Below, one piece after another: positions 1-8,203 of a stretch of 23,081 nt of DNA (the first letter of the stretch is position 1; the number at the start of each line of letters is the position of its first letter). The position numbers were made by a program, and so were the translations under genes. The DNA comes from an uncultured Oscillospiraceae bacterium. Its GTDB lineage: Bacteria; Bacillota_A; Clostridia; Oscillospirales; Oscillospiraceae. Where the stretch lies: positions 1 through 23,081 of the forward strand of contig CAKUMR010000002.1 of assembly GCA_934667865.1 (NCBI GenBank), given 5' to 3'. The notes under the pieces are model-generated. The model was not told the origin of the DNA and made no database searches. It was given only the letters and a program-made list of their open reading frames with translations.

Positions 1-1719
1 AAGCGCCCCGGCGAGTGTATCGGCTTCATACCCGTTGATATCGCTGTATTGGCATGCGATCTCCGCCGCCTTGTAGGTCGGTTTCGTCGCCCATTGGGGC
101 GTGCCGTCCTCTCCGATGGTGAGGTTCTTGCCCGCGTCTGCCGCCGAATAGGTTGGTAGATTACTCCTCATTCCTGAAATTTCGAGGAGATTTTCCTCCG
201 TTGAAAAATACACCTGCTCTATTGGCTTGTTGGTCGGGTGCTTGGCAACGTAAACAGACAGGTACAAAAAAGGGCCACTGACATCGCATGTAACAACTTT
301 TATAAATCTCGTTTGAGCAGATGTATCCGCAATCATTACATCGTAGGAATATCCCGCGTGCACATCCAAGATCTTATACCTTCCCGCTGCCACACGGTAT
401 AGAGCGGGGCTGCTTGTTTTGACCATCGTCGCCCACGCCGCCACCGTTGCCGCGCCGCTTGCCGTATAGTCCGCACTCATATCCAGCGGCACGCCGGTCG
501 CAAGCGCGTCCAGCGCCTCCGAGACAGTGCTCGCGGTGTTGCTGCCCACTTTGCCGGCGTAGGCAACATCTTCGGCGGAAACATCTTTGAGCATCGTATT
601 GAGCGCCTCGATCGCCGCGCCGGTGTTTTTGACCTCATAATCACCGATCGTGCCGTCGAAGCCGATGTCGGTTGCCTTCAGCGCCAGTTCTTTGTTTTCG
701 CACGTCCAAACCTCTGATGCAGCATCCAAGGAGAGTTCGATACTCTTTACTGTGCCGTTTGAGATACCGAGCGCACGGAACACGGCGGTGCTTGCCGTAA
801 GCGCGGAAAGCTGCAGCATGAAGATTGACAGTCCACTGTTTGCCTTGAGGATGCACACGACCTCTTTGCGTGCGGAAATGGCATCCTCTATTTCAGCGAA
901 TGTCTTATCTGCACTTGTCACCTCGCCGGACGTGGATAGTGTTGCTCTGACGACTAAAACATCGTGTCTTGCATTGAGCGTGTCCAATGCGTCCCTAACG
1001 TTATCTGCATCTGCACCGGCGATATTGCTTTGATACGGGATGTCATATGCTTCGAGCCGTCTGTCTGCCGATAGATCTTTTCCATTGATCTTGCGCGTTG
1101 ATGGTACGACATTTATCCACTGCGTGCCCGTTGCTTGAATTGTGATTGCAGTACCAGAAGCATCCGTTACCTTTGCTACATATCCGTCTGACCCGATTAC
1201 GGTATCGCCGACTTGCGGCGTGCTCAGAAACAGGGCGGATGTGCTGTAGGTGACTGTCGCTCCGGAGATTGCGCCAACGGATGCAGCAAGTAGCACAATC
1301 TTGTCCGTCCGTGCAACCGCCCAATAGTCTTCAGAGGTGATGCCGGACGCTGCCGATGCCTGCACCATAATGTACCAAGAAAAAGTGGATAAACGCTCCC
1401 CGGCCGCAGTGTTAATCTGCAGCTCGGCGGTTACAAGCCCCTGTGCGGAAAACATCTGCGGATGCAGTTTTGCGGTTACAGTATTACCGGATGCGGAACA
1501 CGCTGCCGTGCCGGACGAGAGTGTGCTGTATGTACCGCCCTTGCCATCTGCCTTTGCATAAGCAATCTGCATCTGTGCTCCGTCAGGGACGGAGAATTCT
1601 GTCCCGCCGTCGTATAAGTGCAGCTTTACCGTGCGCGATATGTCGCCGCATTTTGCGTAAATGCGCTGCCGATTACCGACCTGTTGGAGATCGAGCGCGA
1701 TTTCATGTGTGATTTCCAT
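1..1719 (-). CDS. BppU-like baseplate/upper tail-fibre protein, partial
   Basis: The frame is open from 1719 to the left edge (573 codons, no stop), so the C-terminus is missing. The first ~135 residues (beginning MEITHEIALDLQ, ending near SGITSEDYW) look like the BppU N-terminal (DUF2479) domain that anchors receptor-binding proteins to siphovirus baseplates. The rest is a low-similarity fibre with repeated helical DALDxL-type motifs (VRDALDTLNA, AAIEALNTML, VSEALDALAT), as in trimeric phage fibres. I infer a role in host adhesion. An in-frame ATG at 1728 overlaps the upstream stop as ATGA. I prefer the ATG at 1719 because the GAGAGG motif sits 9 nt before it and directly abuts the 1728 ATG. 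The part encoded around 181-360 is AT-richer than the part around 421-540. The BppU-type assignment is fairly firm; the receptor is unknown. Confidence 0.75.
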   Translation of the reverse strand, partial: MEITHEIALDLQQVGNRQRIYAKCGDISRTVKLHLYDGGTEFSVPDGAQMQIAYAKADGKGGTYSTLSSGTAACSASGNTVTAKLHPQMFSAQGLVTAELQINTAAGERLSTFSWYIMVQASAASGITSEDYWAVARTDKIVLLAASVGAISGATVTYSTSALFLSTPQVGDTVIGSDGYVAKVTDASGTAITIQATGTQWINVVPSTRKINGKDLSADRRLEAYDIPYQSNIAGADADNVRDALDTLNARHDVLVVRATLSTSGEVTSADKTFAEIEDAISARKEVVCILKANSGLSIFMLQLSALTASTAVFRALGISNGTVKSIELSLDAASEVWTCENKELALKATDIGFDGTIGDYEVKNTGAAIEALNTMLKDVSAEDVAYAGKVGSNTASTVSEALDALATGVPLDMSADYTASGAATVAAWATMVKTSSPALYRVAAGRYKILDVHAGYSYDVMIADTSAQTRFIKVVTCDVSGPFLYLSVYVAKHPTNKPIEQVYFSTEENLLEISGMRSNLPTYSAADAGKNLTIGEDGTPQWATKPTYKAAEIACQYSDINGYEADTLAGAL

Positions 1720-1724
1720 TGTTT

Positions 1725-2780
1725 TCATCCTCTCGCAATGATTTTTTGCCAGAACGCACTATTGGGGTTATTTATATCGTTGTAAAGACCGTGTAGAGTG
1801 CGCTGCACGGACTGTGTGACAGTGGATACCAATATCTCATTTTTCTCGGGATAGTAGGGGAATACCTTGTCTTCACGCACTTGCACATTGGCGGTAAATC
1901 CTTTGTTGCGGTCGACTAGGCGCAGCACGGTGAAGAGCGACAGACTCATATCTTGCCACTTCTGAGGGTTTAACCGATACAGGTCAATGATCGATAGGTT
2001 CCAGCTGCGTTCCGGCTGTGCAGCTTTATCTACACGTTTTTGTGCATCATCGCGCAGTTCAGTGGGATTGGAATAGCGGCTGTCCTGCCAGAATGCGCAG
2101 ATTACCCGATCGGTGTAGGTCATATTTTGCACGTAGTCCAAACCGCCGTTGATGCTGCCAATGCGTAGCCCATCTTTCCCAACGGGGTATAGGCGCGTGT
2201 AAAGTCCGGAGGATCGCCCCTTGAACTCGGGGGCAGACCGGAGGTTGACCGTATCAACGGCATAGGAGTTCGATAGCGGCATTTCGTCGCGCCAGAGAAT
2301 AATAGCTGTCCTGTTGTGCGTATCAAAACGTATGGCACAGTCAAAGCTGTCCTGCAGCTGCGTCGCAATTTCCAGAGGAGTTGGACCTTGCAACTTGATT
2401 GTGCGACTTTCTGTCCTTTCACTTGCGTCTATCATACGCCACCTGTTGAGCGCGGAAGAATCACCGGAGAAATCGGTTGTCACCCCTTGCAGGATCGCTT
2501 TTGCGGTGCCTTGGCGGTCGTAATTCAAGCAGATTGTTTGTTCCCAGTCTGATAGATCGAGCTGACAAGTGATTCTTGCAGTACGTTTCCCGCCGTTGAT
2601 CGTTTTGACAGCATAGGTTTGCTGTTCGGTCGTTTCTAAAATGCGCGTTTCCTCACAGATGGCGCCGTATACGGGATCACTTACCGGCAAATCAAAATGC
2701 AGCTCATCCAAGCCGTTTTCCTTATGCTGTATGTAATAATCGTCTGTGGCGATCTGTACGCCATTTTGAATTTGTAGCAT
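1725..2780 (-). CDS. tail-hub / tail-associated protein (phage minor structural protein family), short form
   Basis: The 351-residue protein begins MLQIQNGVQIATDDYYIQHK and contains a DELHFDLPVSDPVY stretch typical of the N-terminal hub region of siphovirus tail-associated proteins, which are structurally related to gp27-type hubs. It follows Dit and precedes the BppU-like fibre, the usual place of the protein that closes the tail tube tip and contacts the cell surface. Many relatives carry a C-terminal endopeptidase or lysin domain. Here the protein stops after the hub-sized part, and no peptidase motif is apparent. GAGGG lies 3 nt before the ATG. The stop overlaps the possible upstream start of the next gene by 4 nt. 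The hub role is inferred from position and family resemblance. Confidence 0.72.
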   Translation of the reverse strand: MLQIQNGVQIATDDYYIQHKENGLDELHFDLPVSDPVYGAICEETRILETTEQQTYAVKTINGGKRTARITCQLDLSDWEQTICLNYDRQGTAKAILQGVTTDFSGDSSALNRWRMIDASERTESRTIKLQGPTPLEIATQLQDSFDCAIRFDTHNRTAIILWRDEMPLSNSYAVDTVNLRSAPEFKGRSSGLYTRLYPVGKDGLRIGSINGGLDYVQNMTYTDRVICAFWQDSRYSNPTELRDDAQKRVDKAAQPERSWNLSIIDLYRLNPQKWQDMSLSLFTVLRLVDRNKGFTANVQVREDKVFPYYPEKNEILVSTVTQSVQRTLHGLYNDINNPNSAFWQKIIARG

Positions 2781-2786
2781 ATACCC

Positions 2787-3518
2787 TCACAGAAATGTTG
2801 GCGTGTATGTGATTTCTGCACTTTTACTGCCAACAACCACGCCGTTCACAGAAAGGTTGAGCGTGTTTGTCCCAGGCACCAAAAACGGGAAATCAGTCCA
2901 GCCAATTTGATTTGTGGCATTTTTACCGGCGACAGTAAAGCACTTGCTCACACCGTCAAGCACAATATCACCGGTGAGCATGGGGGAGTAAGTCCAGAGC
3001 AAGCCGTTGAGCTGTATGTCGAGCTTGGATGCATGCTCAAGCTGATTGAAGAGGATCCGGATCACGCAATCCGTTTTTGCAACGTTACTTTGGCAGAAAA
3101 TGTGCGCGTCATTTGGCACGAGCTGCGTCCGTACTTCTGCTCCCTTGTGACGGGATACCTGAAAACGGTATGTGACCGTTGTGATCAACTCAGACACCGT
3201 GGCGGGATCTCCAATGTCGATCAGGATCGCTTTGTACCAAAAACCATCGCCAAGGTCAATGACGACGGGGTCGGACGAAAGAAATAATGCTTCGAATTCT
3301 GATTGATGTAGGGTGCGCGCATAATTATCTCGCCCGAAAAAGTCGATTTTACATTTTAGATAGCGTGCACCACGCCGATTATGCAGAAACTGCAAAGAAG
3401 AGCGGGTTGCTCCTTGAAACACACCGGCATCAACTGCACAGCTTCCCACTTCCGGATAAGATTGCATCTTTGCGCAAAACTCGGACAAATTGTGTCCGGC
3501 TATCATTACAGGCAGCAT
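2787..3518 (-). CDS. distal tail protein (Dit, siphovirus tail component family)
   Basis: This 243-residue protein lies directly after the tape measure gene, the canonical position of Dit, which forms the hexameric ring linking tail tube to baseplate. The N-terminal half resembles Dit proteins (GARYLKCKIDFFGRDNY, then DLGDGFWYKAILIDIGDPAT, as in the belt domain). The C-terminal half has the galectin-like-domain pattern DIVLDGVSKCF followed by GWTDFPFLVPGTNTL. Its ATG immediately follows the tape measure stop (TAG ATG), with GGAG 8 nt upstream, so the two genes are probably translationally coupled. The length is typical of the short classical Dit without inserted carbohydrate-binding modules. 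Confidence 0.85.
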   Translation of the reverse strand: MLPVMIAGHNLSEFCAKMQSYPEVGSCAVDAGVFQGATRSSLQFLHNRRGARYLKCKIDFFGRDNYARTLHQSEFEALFLSSDPVVIDLGDGFWYKAILIDIGDPATVSELITTVTYRFQVSRHKGAEVRTQLVPNDAHIFCQSNVAKTDCVIRILFNQLEHASKLDIQLNGLLWTYSPMLTGDIVLDGVSKCFTVAGKNATNQIGWTDFPFLVPGTNTLNLSVNGVVVGSKSAEITYTPTFL

Positions 3519-6500
3519 CTATATCACTCCAAACTCCATTTCTTCGCCGTTATACTCGGCTGTTGCGCGTGCAAATTCGCGTCCATCAATTTCAAGCGGG
3601 ACGGTGATTGATACGTGCAGATGTTCATCGTTACCCTGCGCTGCGGAAAGTACGGAGGAAACAGGTGCAGGCCCCACAAGGTCACCAAGGTCACCGTATA
3701 TTTCTGAAAACACACTTTTCTGTCCGTTCGCAATCTCATCGTTTGTGAGTGCTCGATCCGTGGTCGCTTCAGCGTCAATGGGCAGCGGCAAAAAGGCAGA
3801 GGCATCCGGCAGCAGAGCCGAAGATACAATAGAGTTGCGTCCTTCGATGGCGGCAAGGCCGCCCGCTACACTGTTGATACCCTGCAACGCGCCGGAAAGC
3901 GCCTGACGTGCTGTGTCACCGATTAAGCTGTAGGCCTGCTGGACGAGGGGCAGTTTGTCGCTCGCACCGTTGACGAATTGATCAATCGCCAATGCCCCCA
4001 GGTCATAGGCGGTCTGATCAATATTCATTTCTTCAAGATCGCTTGCAAGGCCTTCGGCAAGTTCAAGTACTTTGCTGCTGTATTCTGTTTCTATGTCAGA
4101 AAACTTGCTCGCCGCATTATCCTGTGCCAGCTTCAGAGTGTGGTACTCATCCGTAAGCTTTTTTACCTTGTCAATGTTGCCATCTTGCAGAGCGCGTGCG
4201 ATCGCTGCGGAGTAGTTTACAGCCTCTTCCGTGCCGGTTCCAAGCGCCCCAATGACTTCATTCAGACCGTCGATTTGTCCGCTGTAGGTGAGGATCGTGT
4301 CAAGGTTGCTGTTATAGTCCGTCCAATAGGCTGCTTGGGTATGCACTGCCTGGAGCAGATCGTCAACGCTCTTCCGCGCGACATTCGGAGCGGCTTCCCA
4401 GAGTTCAAGCTGTCCGGAAATTGACTTGTAGGCTGCCTTGTAAGAAGATTCGTATGCTTCGGTAAGCACCTGCATTTCAGAGGCGTACGACTTAACGGCA
4501 GCGGAGGCATCACCATATGCGTCTGCTTCGTTCTGTGTCCCGCCAGCGAGAATGTTGGACAAGTAATCGATTTCATTGATAATGTCCATATAGGCGCCAA
4601 ACCGTTCATCAAGAGCGGCAGAGGATGTATCAAGCTTTTTCTGCGCACTTTTCTGCCTTTTGTCCAGACGTTTTTTATTATATAATATTTTCGAAGAAGA
4701 ATTATTTGGATTTGCATTGTAAAAGCGGTCACGCTCTTCTTCAACTGTGTTTAGGACGTTCCTCTTTGCGTTGAGATCGTCACGCGCCGCTTCCAGTTGC
4801 CGATAGGCTTCTTCTTTCTTTCCGAGCAACTCTACAAGGCGGTCATAGTTCTCCTGCGCTGCTTTGTTTCTGTAGTCTTCCTCTGCCATGGTGGCAATCT
4901 GCTCCGGCGAGAGGTTAAGTAAACCGGTCAGCCGATCATAGGTTAACCCCAGCTGAGGCATACGCTGATTGAGAAGGTCGACGATAGCAAGGATCTCTTC
5001 CTTTGCCGCTGCCGTTTGGTATTCGGCATTTGTCAACTCCTGCAACCGCTCGATCAAGCTCGTTGTGGATGCATACTCATCATCCAGTGCATCTATTTTT
5101 TCACGATGAGCCGTCGTGCCTTCTTCGATCGCCCCCCAGAATGCTTCCTGTTGTTCTTGGTACTCTGCCTCCGTTTGTTTATTGCGCTCAAATGCCTCCG
5201 TTTCCTCTTCAATCCGCTGCTTGAGCAAGACTGCCTCCGCTGAGTTCTTTCCCTGCGAGTCGCAGAGCGCGTCGTATTCCTCCTTCATTGCCTCAATTTC
5301 TTGACGGTGTTGTTCGGAGGCCGCAGACAACTTCTCGGTTTCCTCGGTCGCATTTGCGCTCACTGTCGCAAATGTTGCGATACCCGCAATGACTGCCGTA
5401 ATTGCAGTGAGTCCCAAGGCAACCGGATTTTTCAGCATGGCGGCAGAGAGCTTCAGCGTCGCGGACTCTGCCAACTTAGCCTTCAGCGTATACAGTGTCA
5501 ATCCGACTGCAAGTGCGCCGATACTTACGGTCATGCCTGCAAAGGCAGCGGATACACGCGGATTTTGAGTGATGAATTCTGCGCCCCAGTCGGTTATACC
5601 GACCAATAGTTTTTTTACACCGTCCACTGTTGGACGGAGATCGTCGCCAATGGCTACACCAAGGTTTGTTATGGAGTTAGAGAGCCGCCTGTCGATGAAT
5701 TCGGAAGTACTTGTCATCGTTCGGTATGCTTTTTCTGTCGTACCGGTTGTGCCGTCAAGTTCATTGTTCATTTGAGCGAGCACATTGTTAAAGTCTTCCA
5801 CGCTCATGGACAACAGGGCGTTGCCGGCCTTAGCTGCTTCTTGGCTGCCCCATAGCCCCATAAAAGCTTCGGCGTTGCCATCCACTTTCGTGTTCAGAAT
5901 TTGCAGCACATCGCCAAGACTGTACCCATCACTCATCAGTTGCCCGAAGCTCCGGCCGGTTTCTGCCTGGATGATCTTTGCAACTTCACTATCTGCCTTG
6001 CCCAATTCGTTGAGCATACCGGACAAATACGTCGTTGCTTCCGCTGTTGCAATACCTGCACGGGTCAGTTCGACATACGACGTAGCGATATTCTGTAAAT
6101 TAACCCCATAAGCCGAGCCGGTCGCGATCGCGCGCCCCATATTGGCTGCGAGTTGGTCAACCGACGTTTTACCAAGGTTCTGCGTTTGGATCAGCACGTT
6201 CGATATGCCGCCGACTTGCTCCGCTTTCATATGGTAGGCGTTGACTGTTGTCGTCAGAATGTCCGTTGCATTTTCAAGACCTGTGAAGCCCGCAACGGAC
6301 AGTTTGTTTGCTTGTTCGACAAAGTCAACTGCATCCTGTGTCGCCACGCTACCCGAAATTGCCTGATAGACCGCTTCGGAGACGCTGGTGCCCGCCATGG
6401 CGGCATCGCGCGAGAGATCAAGAATTTCTGCACGCATATCGGACACTGCCACGACGTTGGCATCCATGATCGTACGCGTTTTTGCAAATGCAGACTCAAA

Positions 6501-6758
6501 TTGTGAGGAAGCATTGACCGTTGCAACACCGGTTGCCACAAGCCCCGCAGTAACGGCAGATGCAGCAACGGCAAGTTCCTTCAGATCTATTTTGGCTTCT
6601 TGGACTTTATTGCCGAGCTCATCGACCTTTTGATTTGTATCTTCTGCCTTGTTGCCAAATTCTCCAAGGGCTTCTTTCGTTCCCTCAAGTTCCTTGATCG
6701 CAAGTCTTCCGTCGGCGTCGATCGAAATGATAACCGCACCGTCCGCGTAGGCTGCCAT
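3519..6758 (-). CDS. tail tape measure protein (TP901 family)
   Basis: At 1079 residues this is the longest gene in the window. Tape measure proteins set tail length and are ejected ahead of the DNA. Residues ~80-380 resemble the TP901/PhageMin_Tail core (FESAFAKTRTIMDANVVAV, MAGTSVSEAVYQAISG, NLGKTSVDQLAANMGRAIA). Two hydrophobic, probably membrane-inserting segments lie at ~404-424 and ~445-469. Long charged coiled-coil helices follow at ~475-735. At the usual ~0.15 nm per residue, an intact protein would specify a tail of roughly 160 nm (inference). The start is fixed by an unusually long Shine-Dalgarno match 7 nt upstream. A Ser/Asn/Lys-rich, AT-rich patch (~680-705) may be an insertion between coiled coils. 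No peptidase or lysozyme motif was noticed. Confidence 0.95.
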   Translation of the reverse strand: MAAYADGAVIISIDADGRLAIKELEGTKEALGEFGNKAEDTNQKVDELGNKVQEAKIDLKELAVAASAVTAGLVATGVATVNASSQFESAFAKTRTIMDANVVAVSDMRAEILDLSRDAAMAGTSVSEAVYQAISGSVATQDAVDFVEQANKLSVAGFTGLENATDILTTTVNAYHMKAEQVGGISNVLIQTQNLGKTSVDQLAANMGRAIATGSAYGVNLQNIATSYVELTRAGIATAEATTYLSGMLNELGKADSEVAKIIQAETGRSFGQLMSDGYSLGDVLQILNTKVDGNAEAFMGLWGSQEAAKAGNALLSMSVEDFNNVLAQMNNELDGTTGTTEKAYRTMTSTSEFIDRRLSNSITNLGVAIGDDLRPTVDGVKKLLVGITDWGAEFITQNPRVSAAFAGMTVSIGALAVGLTLYTLKAKLAESATLKLSAAMLKNPVALGLTAITAVIAGIATFATVSANATEETEKLSAASEQHRQEIEAMKEEYDALCDSQGKNSAEAVLLKQRIEEETEAFERNKQTEAEYQEQQEAFWGAIEEGTTAHREKIDALDDEYASTTSLIERLQELTNAEYQTAAAKEEILAIVDLLNQRMPQLGLTYDRLTGLLNLSPEQIATMAEEDYRNKAAQENYDRLVELLGKKEEAYRQLEAARDDLNAKRNVLNTVEEERDRFYNANPNNSSSKILYNKKRLDKRQKSAQKKLDTSSAALDERFGAYMDIINEIDYLSNILAGGTQNEADAYGDASAAVKSYASEMQVLTEAYESSYKAAYKSISGQLELWEAAPNVARKSVDDLLQAVHTQAAYWTDYNSNLDTILTYSGQIDGLNEVIGALGTGTEEAVNYSAAIARALQDGNIDKVKKLTDEYHTLKLAQDNAASKFSDIETEYSSKVLELAEGLASDLEEMNIDQTAYDLGALAIDQFVNGASDKLPLVQQAYSLIGDTARQALSGALQGINSVAGGLAAIEGRNSIVSSALLPDASAFLPLPIDAEATTDRALTNDEIANGQKSVFSEIYGDLGDLVGPAPVSSVLSAAQGNDEHLHVSITVPLEIDGREFARATAEYNGEEMEFGVI

Positions 6759-6760
6759 AT

Positions 6761-6771
6761 GATCACCTCCT
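6761..6771 (-). promoter_or_regulatory. extended ribosome binding site of the tape measure gene
   Basis: The minus strand reads AGGAGGTGATC, which is complementary over 11 nt to the conserved 16S rRNA 3' end. AGGAGG is 7 nt from the ATG at 6758. It lies just after the stop of the preceding gene, so it should give strong independent initiation. Confidence 0.8.
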
Positions 6772-6772
6772 G

Positions 6773-7306
6773 CTATGCTTCTCCGCGCGCACGGCGTAGA
6801 AGCAGTTCGTTGTATTCCTCAACGGTTTGTGGTTGTTTGCGCTGCCGACCGTGCTCATCGAGTGCATAGTGCTGCTGGAACCGCTGATAGCGTGCGCGCA
6901 TTTCCTTGTTTTTGATTTCACTCGGATCACAGAGTCGATACTGCACGCGCTCCGTGAAAGAGTGACCCAAAAGCCCGTGCAGGAGGGCAGAAAAACGCCA
7001 CCAGTGCAGTTTTGCCGTGGTCAGGTCGATCCCGTACTCTCGCTGAAAAGCGGCTATGATTGCCTCGCGGTCGGCCACGAAGGAATAGACAAGCGCAGAG
7101 GCGGAGCGTTCACTTACCTCTGCGCCGCAACGGTAAAATGTGTTGACCGCTACCTGTGCCGCTGAGAAGTCAGTAGGACGGTCAACAGGGAACCATATAG
7201 CATAGAATTCTTGCATGGTCATGCCGCCGGAGAGCAGTTTCGTACAGTAGGCGATGCCCGCCCGATAGTCCGTTTGGATCGGATAGGGCGTGTTCGCGAT
7301 GACCAC
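6773..7306 (-). CDS. Gp15-like tail assembly chaperone, probably made as a -1 frameshift extension
   Basis: The conventional reading starts at GTG 7306 and gives 177 residues, but the frame is open without a stop up to the slippery site at 7360-7366. The upstream part (LTEASLWSPPDTVVIANTPYPI) matches the usual N-terminus of Bacteriophage Gp15 proteins, which begin LTE..PD and continue to YPI.TD(F/Y)R. Later family features are YGIDLTTAKLHWWRFSALLHGL and a charged C-terminus. There is no good Shine-Dalgarno sequence before GTG 7306 or before the CTG that overlaps the upstream stop. I infer that the main product is a ~298-residue fusion made by frameshifting from the upstream gene, like lambda gpG-T. 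Such fusions chaperone the tape measure protein and recruit tail tube subunits. Gp15 family membership is strong; expression by frameshift is very likely but unproven. Confidence 0.85.
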   Translation of the reverse strand: MVIANTPYPIQTDYRAGIAYCTKLLSGGMTMQEFYAIWFPVDRPTDFSAAQVAVNTFYRCGAEVSERSASALVYSFVADREAIIAAFQREYGIDLTTAKLHWWRFSALLHGLLGHSFTERVQYRLCDPSEIKNKEMRARYQRFQQHYALDEHGRQRKQPQTVEEYNELLLRRARGEA

Positions 7307-7331
7307 CGTGTCCGGCGGCGACCAGAGAGAG

Positions 7332-7366
7332 GCCTCTGTCAGCGGGCAGAGGCAGTCAGGTTTTTT
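7332..7366 (-). promoter_or_regulatory. programmed -1 ribosomal frameshift element
   Basis: The minus strand has the slippery heptamer A AAA AAC at 7366-7360, in phase with the upstream gene (GTA AAA AAC CTG). A 6-nt spacer (CTGACT) follows. Then comes a 7-bp perfect stem, GCCTCTG (7353-7347) with CAGAGGC (7338-7332), around an 8-nt loop that contains the zero-frame TGA stop. Slipping -1 moves ribosomes exactly into the Gp15-like frame. Heptamer, phase, spacer length, stem and gene context all agree with the conserved frameshift of phage tail assembly genes. Confidence 0.88.
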
Positions 7367-7668
7367 ACCTTATGTGCGCGCAGGCAGTTGAGCACATACT
7401 GCCAAACCTCCAGAACCGTCATAGAATCGGCGGTCTCGGCGCGTGCGAGGATCGCATTCTCTTTCTCCTCGGTGATCAGTAAGGCAAGTGCAGCTCGGTA
7501 CTTACCGGCGCGCGCATCTACATCCTGAAGCTTGTCCGCGTCTTCGATCATTGCAGCGCTTTTGAGGATGCGCTTATCCATTTCGTCCCCGACAAAGAGA
7601 GTCAGGACAATGGGGTTTTCTTCGAAAAACTGAATGTGGCACGCGCGATCTGCAAACGTAAAAAACAC
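7339..7668 (-). CDS. tail assembly chaperone, gpG-like short product
   Basis: This 109-residue protein lies between the tail tube gene and the Gp15/tape measure genes, the position of lambda gene G analogues. Such proteins coat the tape measure protein during tail assembly. It starts at GTG 7668, with GGGGGTGA 6 nt upstream, right after the tail tube stop. It ends LTASAR at TGA 7339-7341, inside the loop of the frameshift hairpin. I do not recognise a specific domain from sequence alone. The role rests on position, size and the in-phase slippery site near its end, which would make this the abundant non-frameshifted product. Confidence 0.78.
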   Translation of the reverse strand: MFFTFADRACHIQFFEENPIVLTLFVGDEMDKRILKSAAMIEDADKLQDVDARAGKYRAALALLITEEKENAILARAETADSMTVLEVWQYVLNCLRAHKVKNLTASAR

Positions 7669-7670
7669 TG

Positions 7671-8201
7671 TTATTCACCCCCTTCGTCCTGCGTGGGCTG
7701 CGTGGGACTGGATGACGTATACGTAAATTCCTCCGGCGTACCGACAACAGAGAGCGTGACATCAATATCGCCGGGGTCACTTGCTGCGCCGGCACCGTCC
7801 TTATTGACGGCAATCGTTACGATGCCCTTTTCACCCTTCTTGGTGCCGGGATCGAAGTAGACATAGTCACGCTGCACCGACGAACCGACGCCGTACTTGA
7901 TTTCGTGACTGTTGATGAAATCATGGAAATCGTCACCACGCAGGAGCTGGCCGGTGACGTTGAAGGTTCTCTTCGTCCCTGTTTTCAGAGTGGTTTCCCC
8001 TTCGCCGATGTAAGCTTTGTCTACTGTCGTAGGAGACAGGCTGGCGCCGTGATTCTCGATGTGCTGTGCGACGATGGCGTAGTCGTCGGGCGAAGTTGCG
8101 CTGTGGGATGCAGTACAGTCTACTGCAAGTACCATCTGCCTGCCGGTACGCTCACCTGTCGCAGCGGCGCTTACTGCCGCCATATACTCTGATAGCTTCA
8201 T
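7671..8201 (-). CDS. major tail (tube) protein
   Basis: This 176-residue protein (starting MKLSEYMAAV) resembles siphovirus tail tube proteins that stack as hexameric rings. It has a basic N-terminal part, then TLKTGTKRTFNVTGQLLRGD and DDFHDFINSHEIKYG, typical of the beta-sandwich tube fold. The C-terminus DVTLSVVGTPEEFTY is followed by a short disordered Ser/Thr/Pro tail. Its place between the terminator-like gene and the chaperone pair is canonical. An in-frame ATG at 8207 would overlap the upstream stop as ATGA, but it is only 2 nt from AGGAGG. The ATG at 8201 has the ideal 7-nt spacing and is preferred. Confidence 0.85.
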   Translation of the reverse strand: MKLSEYMAAVSAAATGERTGRQMVLAVDCTASHSATSPDDYAIVAQHIENHGASLSPTTVDKAYIGEGETTLKTGTKRTFNVTGQLLRGDDFHDFINSHEIKYGVGSSVQRDYVYFDPGTKKGEKGIVTIAVNKDGAGAASDPGDIDVTLSVVGTPEEFTYTSSSPTQPTQDEGGE

Positions 8202-8203
8202 GT

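Noticed and set aside
4670..4730. AT-rich patch with TATAATATT in the tape measure gene as a plus-strand promoter
   Set aside because: No plus-strand gene follows and the patch encodes a Ser/Asn/Lys linker in frame; likely a small coding insertion or drift.
7339..7342. CTG start codon overlapping the chaperone stop (CTGA) as the Gp15 start
   Set aside because: No Shine-Dalgarno precedes it and CTG starts are rare; the in-phase slippery heptamer with hairpin explains the same N-terminus better.
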